DNA of 64,000 bases from Mycolicibacterium goodii. GTDB taxonomy: Bacteria > Actinomycetota > Actinomycetes > Mycobacteriales > Mycobacteriaceae. The DNA lies in the NCBI RefSeq assembly GCF_001187505.1, contig NZ_CP012150.1, positions 7,040,048 to 7,104,047 on the forward strand. Direction: 5' to 3'. Positions within the stretch are counted from its first letter, which is position 1. Every line of letters starts with the position of its first letter. Under the pieces are notes generated by a model, which did no database searches, was not told the origin of the DNA, and worked only from the letters and a program-made list of their open reading frames with translations. This document shows, in pieces, positions 16,580 through 24,438 of the stretch. The position numbers and the translations under genes were made by a program.

Positions 16580-17627
16580 CGGCCATGCTCCTGCACTTGG
16601 GGGTGTGTTGCGCCTTGTTGCCGGGGGTCGCCGCGTCGACGATGATCGGCGTGACGTCGTTGAGGCCCGGGAAGAACGCGGTGGCGTTCAGCTCACACAG
16701 GTAGGCGTTGGCGTAGGTGCCCTCCTGGGTGATCCGCGCGAAACCCTTCAGCATCAGCGGAAGATTGGCACCGACGAACGCCAGTTGCGGTTCGATCCCG
16801 ACCAGGTGGGCCGCGAAACCCGGTTGGCGCTCGACGAGTTCGTTGAGCGCCGGGTACACCTGGTCGGAGATCGTCGACAGTTGGCGGACCACCTTGGCGA
16901 TCGAGCCCATCGAGTCCACCAGTTCGGGACGGCGCGCCTCGAACGTCGCCACGACCGATTGGGCCTGCGAGATGATGTGGTCGAGGTCGTCGTTGTGCCG
17001 GGCGAGGTTGGCGGCCACGGTGTTCAGGTCGGTGATCACCGTGCCGAGTTCCTCGTCGCGCCCGGCGAATGCCTCGGTGAGTTCGGCGGTCTGGTCGACG
17101 AGCGCCGTGATGGAGCCCGCGTCGCCCTGTAGTGACTGGATGACGCCCTCGGTGAGGTTGTTGGCGTATTTCGGGTCCAGCACGCTGAACAGCGGCTCGT
17201 ACCCGTTGAGCAGGGTGCCGACGTCGAAGGACGGGTCGGTGCGTTCGACCGGGATCACGGTGCCTGCGGGCAGCGGGGTGGGATCGCCCTGCTTGCCGAG
17301 GGACAAACCGAGATACCGCTGGCCGACGATGTTCTGGTAGGTCACCGATGCGACGGTGTTGCCGAACACCTGTTGATCGTCCTGCACCACGAACGACACC
17401 TTGGCGTGGCTGCCGTCGAGTTCGATCTTCTCCACGCGGCCGACGCGAACCCCGGCCATGCGCACGTCGTCGCCCTCGCGTAACCCGAACACGTCGGTGA
17501 ACACCGCGGTGTACGGCACGGTGTTCCCGGCCACGTCGCGGCGCAGCGTGACGTAGACCATCCAGGTCAGCGTCAGCGCCACCACCATGAACAACGACAG
17601 CCCGATGAGCGCACCGCGATCTTTCAT
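16572..17627 (-). CDS. mceB: MceB subunit
   Basis: The 351-residue product has an N-terminal membrane segment (ALIGLSLFMVVALTLTWMVYV), an MCE domain (YTAVFTDVFGLREGDDVRM, AGVRVGRVEKIELDG) and a long helical region. Cysteines near the C-terminus (YLCELN, PKCRSM) match the usual MceB pattern. It starts four bases inside mceA and overlaps mceC by eight bases. Second Mce subunit of the operon; no truncation or frameshift seen. Confidence 0.93.
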   Translation of the reverse strand: MKDRGALIGLSLFMVVALTLTWMVYVTLRRDVAGNTVPYTAVFTDVFGLREGDDVRMAGVRVGRVEKIELDGSHAKVSFVVQDDQQVFGNTVASVTYQNIVGQRYLGLSLGKQGDPTPLPAGTVIPVERTDPSFDVGTLLNGYEPLFSVLDPKYANNLTEGVIQSLQGDAGSITALVDQTAELTEAFAGRDEELGTVITDLNTVAANLARHNDDLDHIISQAQSVVATFEARRPELVDSMGSIAKVVRQLSTISDQVYPALNELVERQPGFAAHLVGIEPQLAFVGANLPLMLKGFARITQEGTYANAYLCELNATAFFPGLNDVTPIIVDAATPGNKAQHTPKCRSMADG

Positions 17628-19240
17628 CGGGGCTCCTCTCCTGCAGGCGGTTCGGCGAGCGACACGGTCGTCCCGCGCGCCACGGGCCCCAGCAGCAGCT
17701 GGGTGGCGGTGCTGACCGGCTGACCGGTGATCACGCTGAGCGTCACCCGTTCCTGTTCACTGCCGACCGGTCCGACGTTGCCGCCGAACGACGCGGGCAC
17801 GGCCTCGGCGGGCAGCGGTGGCGGGCCACCGGATTTCGGCAGCGGCGGGCCACCGGGTTTCGGTGCGACCGGCGCCAACGGCGACTGGTTGACCGCGGGC
17901 GGCGGTGTCGGCGGCAGCGCGGGATTCGCCGAGCCGGGCACCGGCGGTGCGGGGAACATCCCCGGCGGCAGTGGCGGATTCGGATCGGACAGGTCCGGGT
18001 TCGGGTTGAGGTAGGGCGGGCCGACCGCGACCAGGTTTCCGTTCTCACCGACGACGGTGCCCGGCGGAGGAGCCAGGTCCTCGGGCGGCTGGTAGTTGCG
18101 CGGCAGCATCTGGTCGGGCAGCGCGGGCCGGGTGACCACCAGGGGTGCGGTGAAGCAGCTCGGGCCCTTGAGCTCACCGTACTGCGGGCAGTCGGCGCGG
18201 GTGTAGGTGTAGGTCGGCGTGAACGACAGGTTCATCCGCATGTTGCCGATGTTGCGGTCGGGTCGCCACACCTCTTGGAAGAACTTGTCGGACAACTGGT
18301 TCAGCTTGACGAACGCCGGCAGCCAGTGGCGCGAGGTGTCGGCGAGGTTGCCCACCACCGGGGTGAGCTCCGAGGTGATGGTCACCATGCGGTCGGTGTG
18401 GTTGTTCAGCGCGGTGCGGGTGGTGCCGAGGGTGTTCATGCCCGCGCTGATCAGCGCGTCGAGCTGGGACCGCTGCTCCACCAGCGTCTGCATCGGCCGC
18501 ACGGCCGTGTGCAACGCGTCGACCAACTCCGGCGCGGTCTGCTGCAGACCGCGGGTGGCGTCGATGAGCGCCGAGACCGTCGTGGGCGCGGCCGGGTCGG
18601 TGGCCACGATCGAATCGACCTCGTCGATCAGCCGGTTCAATTGCGCTCCGGCGGTGAGCAATTGGGTGCGGCGCCCCTCGGTGGCGGCGTTGACCGCGGC
18701 GAGCAGGCCGACCGTGTGGTCCTCGCGGCCGCGCCCGGTGGCGGCGAGGATGTCGCGCAGCTTGCTGATCGTGGTCTGGAACAACACCGTCGGCAGTTCG
18801 GTGTCCTCGGGGATGCGGGCCCCGGCGGAGATCGGGCCGGGACCCGAACCGGGCGCCTGCCCGGGGTCGACCAGCTGCACCGAGGACACCGCGAACACGT
18901 TGCTCGGCACCACACGGGCGGTCACCGTGCTCGGGATCGACCTCGCATATTCGGGATCGAGGTTGATGTGGACGTAGTTGGGCTCGCCGTGGGCGGCCGG
19001 GGTGACGTCCTCGACCATGCCGACCAGCACGCCGTGGTACTTGACGTCGGAGCGTTGCGGCAGACCGTCGCCGACGTTGACCAGCGCGGCCACCACCCGC
19101 ACATACGGATCGAGCCGGCCGGTCGCCTTGACCAGCAGGACCGTCGAGATCAGCCCCGCGACAACGAGAACGGCCAGACCGCAGCCCAGCAGCTGTCGGT
19201 CGGATGGTCCGCGCCCGTCGAGTTCGATCGAGTTCCCCAT
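17624..19240 (-). CDS. mceA: MceA subunit with proline-rich tail
   Basis: The 538-residue product is longer than most MceA proteins because of a proline/glycine-rich tail (about residues 395-500). An N-terminal membrane segment (LLGCGLAVLVVAGLISTVLLV) precedes the MCE domain (VRVVAALVNVGDGLPQRSD, YHGVLVGMVEDVTP). The ATG at 19240 lies just after the yrbEB stop; a frame open to 19261 overlaps yrbEB. The disordered tail may reach into the cell wall. First Mce subunit of the operon. Confidence 0.92.
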   Translation of the reverse strand: MGNSIELDGRGPSDRQLLGCGLAVLVVAGLISTVLLVKATGRLDPYVRVVAALVNVGDGLPQRSDVKYHGVLVGMVEDVTPAAHGEPNYVHINLDPEYARSIPSTVTARVVPSNVFAVSSVQLVDPGQAPGSGPGPISAGARIPEDTELPTVLFQTTISKLRDILAATGRGREDHTVGLLAAVNAATEGRRTQLLTAGAQLNRLIDEVDSIVATDPAAPTTVSALIDATRGLQQTAPELVDALHTAVRPMQTLVEQRSQLDALISAGMNTLGTTRTALNNHTDRMVTITSELTPVVGNLADTSRHWLPAFVKLNQLSDKFFQEVWRPDRNIGNMRMNLSFTPTYTYTRADCPQYGELKGPSCFTAPLVVTRPALPDQMLPRNYQPPEDLAPPPGTVVGENGNLVAVGPPYLNPNPDLSDPNPPLPPGMFPAPPVPGSANPALPPTPPPAVNQSPLAPVAPKPGGPPLPKSGGPPPLPAEAVPASFGGNVGPVGSEQERVTLSVITGQPVSTATQLLLGPVARGTTVSLAEPPAGEEPR

Positions 19241-19241
19241 G

Positions 19242-20099
19242 TCAGCCGCCGAACCGTGCACCCGCGTCGACCGACCACAACGCCATGGTCAGCAGCATGT
19301 TGACGATGATCACCACGGTGATGCTGGCCCGCATGGCGTGTCCGGCCGCGACGCCGACGCCCACCGGACCGCCCGAGGCGTAGAACCCGTAGTAGCACTG
19401 CACCGTGGAGGCGATCCACACGAAGATCATGGTTTTCAGCAGCGAGTACAGGATGTCCTGTCCGGAGAGCATCAGCGTGAAGTAGTGCAGGTACGAACCC
19501 GTCGACCCGCCGCTGATCAGGAACACCACGGTCTGGGTGGTCAGGTAGCTCACCGCCAGGCACATCACGTACAGCGGGATCACCGCGACCACCGCGGCCA
19601 TCAACCGCGTCGTGACCAGGTACGGAATCGGCCGGATCGCAATGGAATCGAGCGCGTCGATCTCCTCGGCGATGCGCATCGATCCGAGTTGCGCGGTGAA
19701 GCGGCAGCCCGCCTGGGTGGCGAACGCCAACGACGCGGCGATCGGCGCGAGTTCGCGCGTGTTGACCAGTGAGGAGATGATGCCGGTCGCCGGGCCGAGG
19801 CCGAGCAGGTCCAGGAAGTTGTAGCCCTCGATACCGACGAGGGCTCCGACGGTGATGCCGAGAACGACGGCAACGCCTGCGGTTCCGCCGCCGACGACGA
19901 GAGATCCGTTGCCCCAGGCGATGTCGGAGAGCAGCCGGACGAACTCGCCGCGGTAGTGCCGCAGCACGATCGGGACCGCGGCCACCGCGCGCACGAAGAA
20001 CACCAGCATGTGCCCGAGCCGGATGATCGGCTTGGAGGCACGCTGCCCGAAGCGCACCCACGGGGCGAGCAGAGTCGGGACGTATGGCGATGCGGTCAT
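19242..20099 (-). CDS. yrbEB: YrbEB permease of Mce transporter
   Basis: This 285-residue MlaE-type permease has five to six membrane segments, the family signature NTRELAPIAASLAFATQAGCRF, and EEIDALDSIAIRPIPYLVTTR, the EQ-loop-like segment that contacts the ATPase. It pairs with YrbEA to form the membrane permease of the Mce importer. The ATPase (MceG/Mkl) is encoded elsewhere in mycobacteria and is not in this window. The start at 20099 lies one base after the yrbEA stop; an upstream in-frame extension overlaps yrbEA. Confidence 0.93.
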   Translation of the reverse strand: MTASPYVPTLLAPWVRFGQRASKPIIRLGHMLVFFVRAVAAVPIVLRHYRGEFVRLLSDIAWGNGSLVVGGGTAGVAVVLGITVGALVGIEGYNFLDLLGLGPATGIISSLVNTRELAPIAASLAFATQAGCRFTAQLGSMRIAEEIDALDSIAIRPIPYLVTTRLMAAVVAVIPLYVMCLAVSYLTTQTVVFLISGGSTGSYLHYFTLMLSGQDILYSLLKTMIFVWIASTVQCYYGFYASGGPVGVGVAAGHAMRASITVVIIVNMLLTMALWSVDAGARFGG

Positions 20100-20100
20100 G

Positions 20101-20970
20101 TCACAGGCCCACTCGCGGGAAGAGCATGATGTAGAGCTGGCTGATCGCGACATTGACGATCATGAGCAACAGGATCGATTCGACGACCGCGGCGTTCACC
20201 GAGTTCGCCACACCCGTCGGCCCGCCCACCGTCGACAGGCCCTTCTGACAGGACACCACGGCCACGATGGCGCCGAAGATCACCGCCTTGACCAACGCGA
20301 CGATCATGTCGCCGGTCGTCGCGAACGACGCGAACGTGGCCACGAAGCTGCCTGGGGCGCCGTCCTGGAAGTAGACGTTGAACATGAAGCTCGCGAGGAA
20401 CCCGACGAAGCACACCACCCCGGTCAGCGCGACGCCGATCATGACGGCCGCGGCGAAGCGCGGCACGACGAGCCGTTTGATCACCGAGACGCCCATGACC
20501 TCCATGGCATCGGTCTCGTCGCGCATCTTGCGGGAGCCGAGGTCGGCGGTGATCGCCGAACCCACCGCGGCGGCCATCAGCACGGCCGCGGTCAGCGAGG
20601 CGGCCTGCCGGATCACGGCCAGCCCGCTGGCCGCGCCCGCGAGCGACGTCGCGCCGACCTGACCGGCCAGCAGGGCGAACTGGATGGACAGGGTTACGCC
20701 GATGGGCAGCGCCACCAGCACCGTCGGCACGACGGCGGTGCCCGCCATGAACGCGCCCTGGCGGATGAACTCCTGCCACTGGAACCGGCCGGTGAACAGC
20801 TCGGTGAACAGGTACTGGACGGTGCGCACGCCGAGGACGAACTGATCACCGACCGTGGTCAGCGAGGCGATCGGGTGACGCCTGACGTAGCCGGTGGCCC
20901 ACTTCTCGATCGCGTCGGTGCCCCGCTCCGGCGCCGCGCCCTCCGACACATGTTCGGGCGAGGTGGTCAT
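20101..20970 (-). CDS. yrbEA: YrbEA permease of Mce transporter
   Basis: This 289-residue MlaE-type permease is the first gene of the mce operon. It has membrane segments throughout and the signature AAVGSAITADLGSRKMRDE followed by TDAMEVMGVSVIKRLVVPR. The N-terminus (about 35 residues) is cytoplasmic and charged. It is followed by yrbEB with one base between. The 557-base gap upstream, shared with the divergent gpsA, must hold the operon promoter. No TetR, FadR or MarR-type regulator gene, common beside mce operons, is adjacent. Confidence 0.93.
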   Translation of the reverse strand: MTTSPEHVSEGAAPERGTDAIEKWATGYVRRHPIASLTTVGDQFVLGVRTVQYLFTELFTGRFQWQEFIRQGAFMAGTAVVPTVLVALPIGVTLSIQFALLAGQVGATSLAGAASGLAVIRQAASLTAAVLMAAAVGSAITADLGSRKMRDETDAMEVMGVSVIKRLVVPRFAAAVMIGVALTGVVCFVGFLASFMFNVYFQDGAPGSFVATFASFATTGDMIVALVKAVIFGAIVAVVSCQKGLSTVGGPTGVANSVNAAVVESILLLMIVNVAISQLYIMLFPRVGL

Positions 20971-21527
20971 CCGATCCCGTTACGCGTAGACACCATCAAT
21001 CCTCCCGGTAACGAGACGCCCCCCACGGGTAACTCGCAGTGGTTCGCACCGTAGCTGTGGCCGTCTCGCGCCGTCAACAGTCCGCCGAATACTCATTAAC
21101 TTATCGGCAACGGGCCACGGAATCCGCAGCATGTGCGCCGCGGGCCCCCGATTTTCCGCCGTCCGCGGGCCGAGGGGTCCGGTCGTAAATTGTCGGCAAG
21201 GTAAACCCCGGTGCATCAACGTGTTTGACAATTTCCGCCGAGTCGCGCCATCCGCATCCCGTACGTGCAGACATGCCACCCCCCGTGGAACGGCCCGCAT
21301 CCCCGGTTTGCGTGCAGAATATGCACGTTAACTTGGGCCGTGTACGCCGAATCGGAAAATTCGCCGCAAGAGATTTGCCACGATGTCCGTCACCGGCGAA
21401 CGTCGGCTCGTGTGCGACATCCCCGAGAAGTTTCGTACACGAGCCAACATTCGGCGGTCAGGACAGTTCGATCCCTAGTTCACGAAGTCACCGTCAACGG
21501 ACGCGCTTCGGCAATACGCTGATCGCC
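20971..21527. other. Divergent intergenic region between mce operon and gpsA
   Basis: These 557 bases hold no convincing gene. They are more AT-rich than the flanks around 21085-21110 (tactcattaacttatcgg), a likely promoter region for the mce operon. Near gpsA they contain a long imperfect palindrome at 21390-21460. Promoters for both directions are expected here, but I cannot assign -10/-35 boxes with confidence. Confidence 0.5.
21390..21460. repeat. Long imperfect palindrome upstream of gpsA
   Basis: Arms 21390-21417 and 21433-21460 are complementary at 23 of 28 positions, including the uninterrupted core ggctcgtgt, around a 15-base loop. It lies 67 bases before the gpsA start, so in gpsA mRNA it could fold as a leader hairpin. 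Its size and shape resemble the palindromes at 30645, 44120, 53263 and 59705. Confidence 0.6.
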
Positions 21528-22553
21528 ATGGCAGCATCGCTACGCGTACCCAAGGTCGTCGTACTCGGCGGGGGCTCCTGGGGCACCACGGTCGCCTCGA
21601 TCTGCGCGCGGCGCGGACCGACACTGCAGTGGGTCCGGTCGGAGGAAACCGCGAAAGACATCAACGAGAACCACCGCAACTCGCGGTATCTCGGCGACGA
21701 GTGCGTCCTACCGGAAACCCTCAAGGCCACCAACGATTTCAGTGAGGCCGCCAACTGCGCCGACGTCATCGTGATGGGGGTGCCCTCGCACGGCTTCCGC
21801 GGGGTGCTGCAGGAGCTCGCCCGCGAGCTACGGCCGTGGGTGCCGGTGGTGTCCCTGGTGAAAGGTCTGGAGCAGGGCACCAACATGCGGATGAGCCAGA
21901 TCGTCGACGAGGTGCTGCCCGGCCATCCGGCAGGCATCCTCGCCGGGCCGAACATCGCCCGCGAGGTCGCCGAGGGCTACGCCGCGGCCGCGGTCCTGGC
22001 CATGCCCGATCAGCACCTGGCCGCCAAACTCGCAGAGTTGTTCCGCACCAAGCGGTTCCGCACCTACACCACCGACGACGTGACCGGCGTCGAGATGGCG
22101 GGCGCGCTGAAGAACGTCTACGCGATCGCCGTCGGCATGGGCTACTCGCTGGGCATCGGCGAGAACACCCGCGCCATGGTCATCGCCCGCGCCGTGCGGG
22201 AGATGGCCAAGATGGGCGAGGCCGTCGGCGGACAGCGCGACACGTTCGCCGGGCTGGCGGGCATGGGTGATCTCATCGTCACCTGCACCAGCCAACGCAG
22301 CCGCAACCGCCACGTCGGCGAACAACTCGGGGCGGGCAAGAAGATCGACGAGATCATCGCGTCGATGAACCAGGTCGCCGAGGGTGTCAAGGCCGCCAGC
22401 GTGATCATGGAGTTCGCCGACCAGTACGGGCTCAACATGCCGATCGCCCGCGAGGTCGACGCCGTGATCAACCACGGGTCGACCGTCGAACAGGCCTACC
22501 GCGGCCTCATGGCCGAGAAGACCGGCCACGAGGTGCACAGCTCGGGGTTCTGA
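21528..22553 (+). CDS. gpsA: NAD(P)-dependent glycerol-3-phosphate dehydrogenase
   Basis: The 341-residue enzyme has the N-terminal dinucleotide-binding motif VVLGGGSWGTTVAS, the GpsA signature with catalytic lysine (EMAGALKNVYAIAVGMG) and the GMGDLIVTCTSQRSRNR segment. It interconverts dihydroxyacetone phosphate and sn-glycerol 3-phosphate in the cytoplasm, feeding phospholipid synthesis. It is the Rv0564c (gpdA1) counterpart in this conserved block. The ATG at 21528 (MAASLRVPK) gives normal family length; the frame is open to 21225, but the added residues look random. It converges with the XRE-cupin gene, only two bases separating the stops. Confidence 0.95.
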   Translation: MAASLRVPKVVVLGGGSWGTTVASICARRGPTLQWVRSEETAKDINENHRNSRYLGDECVLPETLKATNDFSEAANCADVIVMGVPSHGFRGVLQELARELRPWVPVVSLVKGLEQGTNMRMSQIVDEVLPGHPAGILAGPNIAREVAEGYAAAAVLAMPDQHLAAKLAELFRTKRFRTYTTDDVTGVEMAGALKNVYAIAVGMGYSLGIGENTRAMVIARAVREMAKMGEAVGGQRDTFAGLAGMGDLIVTCTSQRSRNRHVGEQLGAGKKIDEIIASMNQVAEGVKAASVIMEFADQYGLNMPIAREVDAVINHGSTVEQAYRGLMAEKTGHEVHSSGF

Positions 22554-22555
22554 TC

Positions 22556-23149
22556 TCAGCTGCCACGCACCGCGGCGGAGAAGTCCTCGGCTCCGACCGG
22601 GGGCGCGATGGTCCACAACACCTCGGCCTCTTCCGCGGTCGGGTTGTGCCAGTCGTGTAGCTGCGTGGCACCGAAGGTCAGACAGTCACCGACGTTCAGC
22701 ACCACGGTCTCGTCGTCCACGGTGATGCTGAGGGCACCCCGCAACACGTAGGCCACGATCGTCGCGGCATCGAGGCGGTATGCACCGCCCGACCCTCCCC
22801 CTGGCCGCATCACGGTGCGCATGACCTGCACGTGGTGCTCGGTTTTCGGGGTGAGCAACTCTTCGCGGACGCCGTGGCCGCCCATCTCCAGCGGTGCTCC
22901 GGCACCGCTGCGGACAATCGGTGCGGCCGGGTACTCGAAGAGGTCGCCGATGCCGATTCCCAGCGCGTCGCAGATCCGCATCAACACGGGGACCGACACG
23001 TTGGTCATGCCGCGCTCGGCCAGGCTGAGGAACCCCTTGGTCACCTCGGCCTTTGCCGCCACATCGGTCAGGCTCATCCCGCGTTCGCGGCGAAACTGCC
23101 GCAGCCTCCTGCCGGCGCGACCCATCCCCGACTCTGCGCTGCCCGTCAA
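22556..23149 (-). CDS. XRE-cupin transcriptional regulator
   Basis: The 197-residue protein has an XRE helix-turn-helix (residues 13-67: LRQFRRERGMSLTDVAAKAEV, TKGFLSLAERG) followed by a cupin_2 domain (about residues 115-185; AYVLRGALSITVDDETVVL, LHDWHNPT). This is the SutR/PuuR-type architecture, in which the cupin senses a small molecule or metal. It is divergent from the dehydrogenase gene with 128 bases between. That gap holds an 18-bp-arm inverted repeat overlapping the promoter region, a strong candidate operator. It probably represses the dehydrogenase-permease operon and itself; the inducer is unknown. Confidence 0.9.
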   Translation of the reverse strand: MTGSAESGMGRAGRRLRQFRRERGMSLTDVAAKAEVTKGFLSLAERGMTNVSVPVLMRICDALGIGIGDLFEYPAAPIVRSGAGAPLEMGGHGVREELLTPKTEHHVQVMRTVMRPGGGSGGAYRLDAATIVAYVLRGALSITVDDETVVLNVGDCLTFGATQLHDWHNPTAEEAEVLWTIAPPVGAEDFSAAVRGS

Positions 23150-23191
23150 TGCACCCCTCGATCGGTCGTCGTCAGACGTTGACGATCACTT

Positions 23192-23236
23192 GTTTAGTGG
23201 TATAAAACACCCTCCAGCTGTTTTATGGCACTGAAC
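23192..23236. promoter_or_regulatory. Inverted-repeat operator for the XRE-cupin regulator
   Basis: Arms 23192-23209 and 23219-23236 are complementary at 15 of 18 positions, with the core ATAAAACA/TGTTTTAT exact, separated by nine bases. The stretch is AT-rich against its GC-rich surroundings and lies midway between the two divergent starts (23149 and 23278). A dimer or tetramer of the XRE-cupin protein binding here would control both directions. Confidence 0.7.
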
Positions 23237-23277
23237 GATACCGCTGAGGTACCTCTCGCACACAGAAAGGCCATCTG

Positions 23278-24420
23278 GTGTCCGTACCTGACAACGCCCA
23301 GAACAAACCCGCCCCGATGAGCATCCGGGCCGCCGTGTTCGACGGCACCATCACCGTCGAGTCGGTTGAACTCGCGGCGCCCGGGCCCGGCGAGGTGCGC
23401 GTGAAGATCGCCGCCGCGGGCGTCTGCCATTCCGATCTGCACGTCACGACCGGTGCCTGGGACGTACCGACGCCGGTGGTGCTCGGGCACGAGGGTTCCG
23501 GGGTCGTCACCGCGGTCGGCGAAGGGGTCGACGATCTCGAACCCGGTGACCACGTCGTGCTGAGCTGGGTGCCGGGCTGCGGAGAGTGCCGATACTGCCG
23601 GGCCGGGCGGCCCGCCCAATGCTCGCTGGTGGCCAACGTGGTCGCCGCCCGGGGGACGCTGTACGACGGCACCACCCGGTTGTCCAACGAACGCGGGACC
23701 GTCCACCACTACCTCGGGGTGTCCTCGTATGCCGAGCAGGTCGTGGTGCCGCGCAGCGGCGCCGTCAAGGTCCGCAAGGATGCGCCGCTGGAAGACATCG
23801 CGATCGTCGGTTGCGCGATCGCGACCGGAGTCGGCGCGGTGCGCAACACCGCGGGGGTCCAGGCGGGTTCCACGGTCGCGGTGATCGGCTGCGGCGGCGT
23901 GGGCCTGGCCTGCGTGCAAGGCGCCCGCCTCGCCGGCGCATCACGCATCGTCGCCATCGATGTGGTTTCCGAAAAACTGGAATTGGCAACGCAACTCGGT
24001 GCCACCGACACCGTCGACGCCGGGGCCACCGACGACGTCGTCGCCGCCATGCGCGAGATCGAAGCCGACGGTTATGACTACGTGTTCGACGCCATCGGCA
24101 AGATCACGACCACCGAACAAGCCATCGCCGCACTGGGTCTCGGCGGAGCCGCGGTCATCGTCGGCCTGCCCCCGCAGGGCGAGCGAGCCAGCTTCGACCC
24201 GCTGGCCCTCGCCGAGGGCGATCAGCGGATCCTCGGGTCCAACTATGGCTCCGCGGTGCCCGAGCGCGACATCCCCGCACTGGTCGACGAGGTCATGGCC
24301 GGAAACCTCGACCTCACCTCGATGATCTCCGGACGCCGGCCTCTCGACGAGGCCGCCGCCGCGCTCGCCGATCTCGCCGCCGGACACGCGCTGCGTCAAC
24401 TCCTCATCCCCTCCGCCTGA
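23278..24420 (+). CDS. Zinc-dependent alcohol dehydrogenase
   Basis: The 380-residue protein is a medium-chain, zinc alcohol dehydrogenase. It has the catalytic-zinc residues (GVCHSDLH; GHEGSGVV), the four-Cys structural-zinc loop (GCGECRYCRAGRPAQC) and the coenzyme fold (IGCGGVGLACVQGA) with Asp after the second strand, indicating NAD. It oxidises a primary alcohol to an aldehyde in the cytoplasm. The GTG at 23278 follows a good ribosome site (agaaagg). It is separated by 18 bases from a permease gene and controlled from the operator at 23192-23236, so its substrate is probably what that permease imports, perhaps an amino alcohol. That last point is inference. Confidence 0.92.
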   Translation: MSVPDNAQNKPAPMSIRAAVFDGTITVESVELAAPGPGEVRVKIAAAGVCHSDLHVTTGAWDVPTPVVLGHEGSGVVTAVGEGVDDLEPGDHVVLSWVPGCGECRYCRAGRPAQCSLVANVVAARGTLYDGTTRLSNERGTVHHYLGVSSYAEQVVVPRSGAVKVRKDAPLEDIAIVGCAIATGVGAVRNTAGVQAGSTVAVIGCGGVGLACVQGARLAGASRIVAIDVVSEKLELATQLGATDTVDAGATDDVVAAMREIEADGYDYVFDAIGKITTTEQAIAALGLGGAAVIVGLPPQGERASFDPLALAEGDQRILGSNYGSAVPERDIPALVDEVMAGNLDLTSMISGRRPLDEAAAALADLAAGHALRQLLIPSA

Positions 24421-24438
24421 CCGGAATCGAGAACCACT

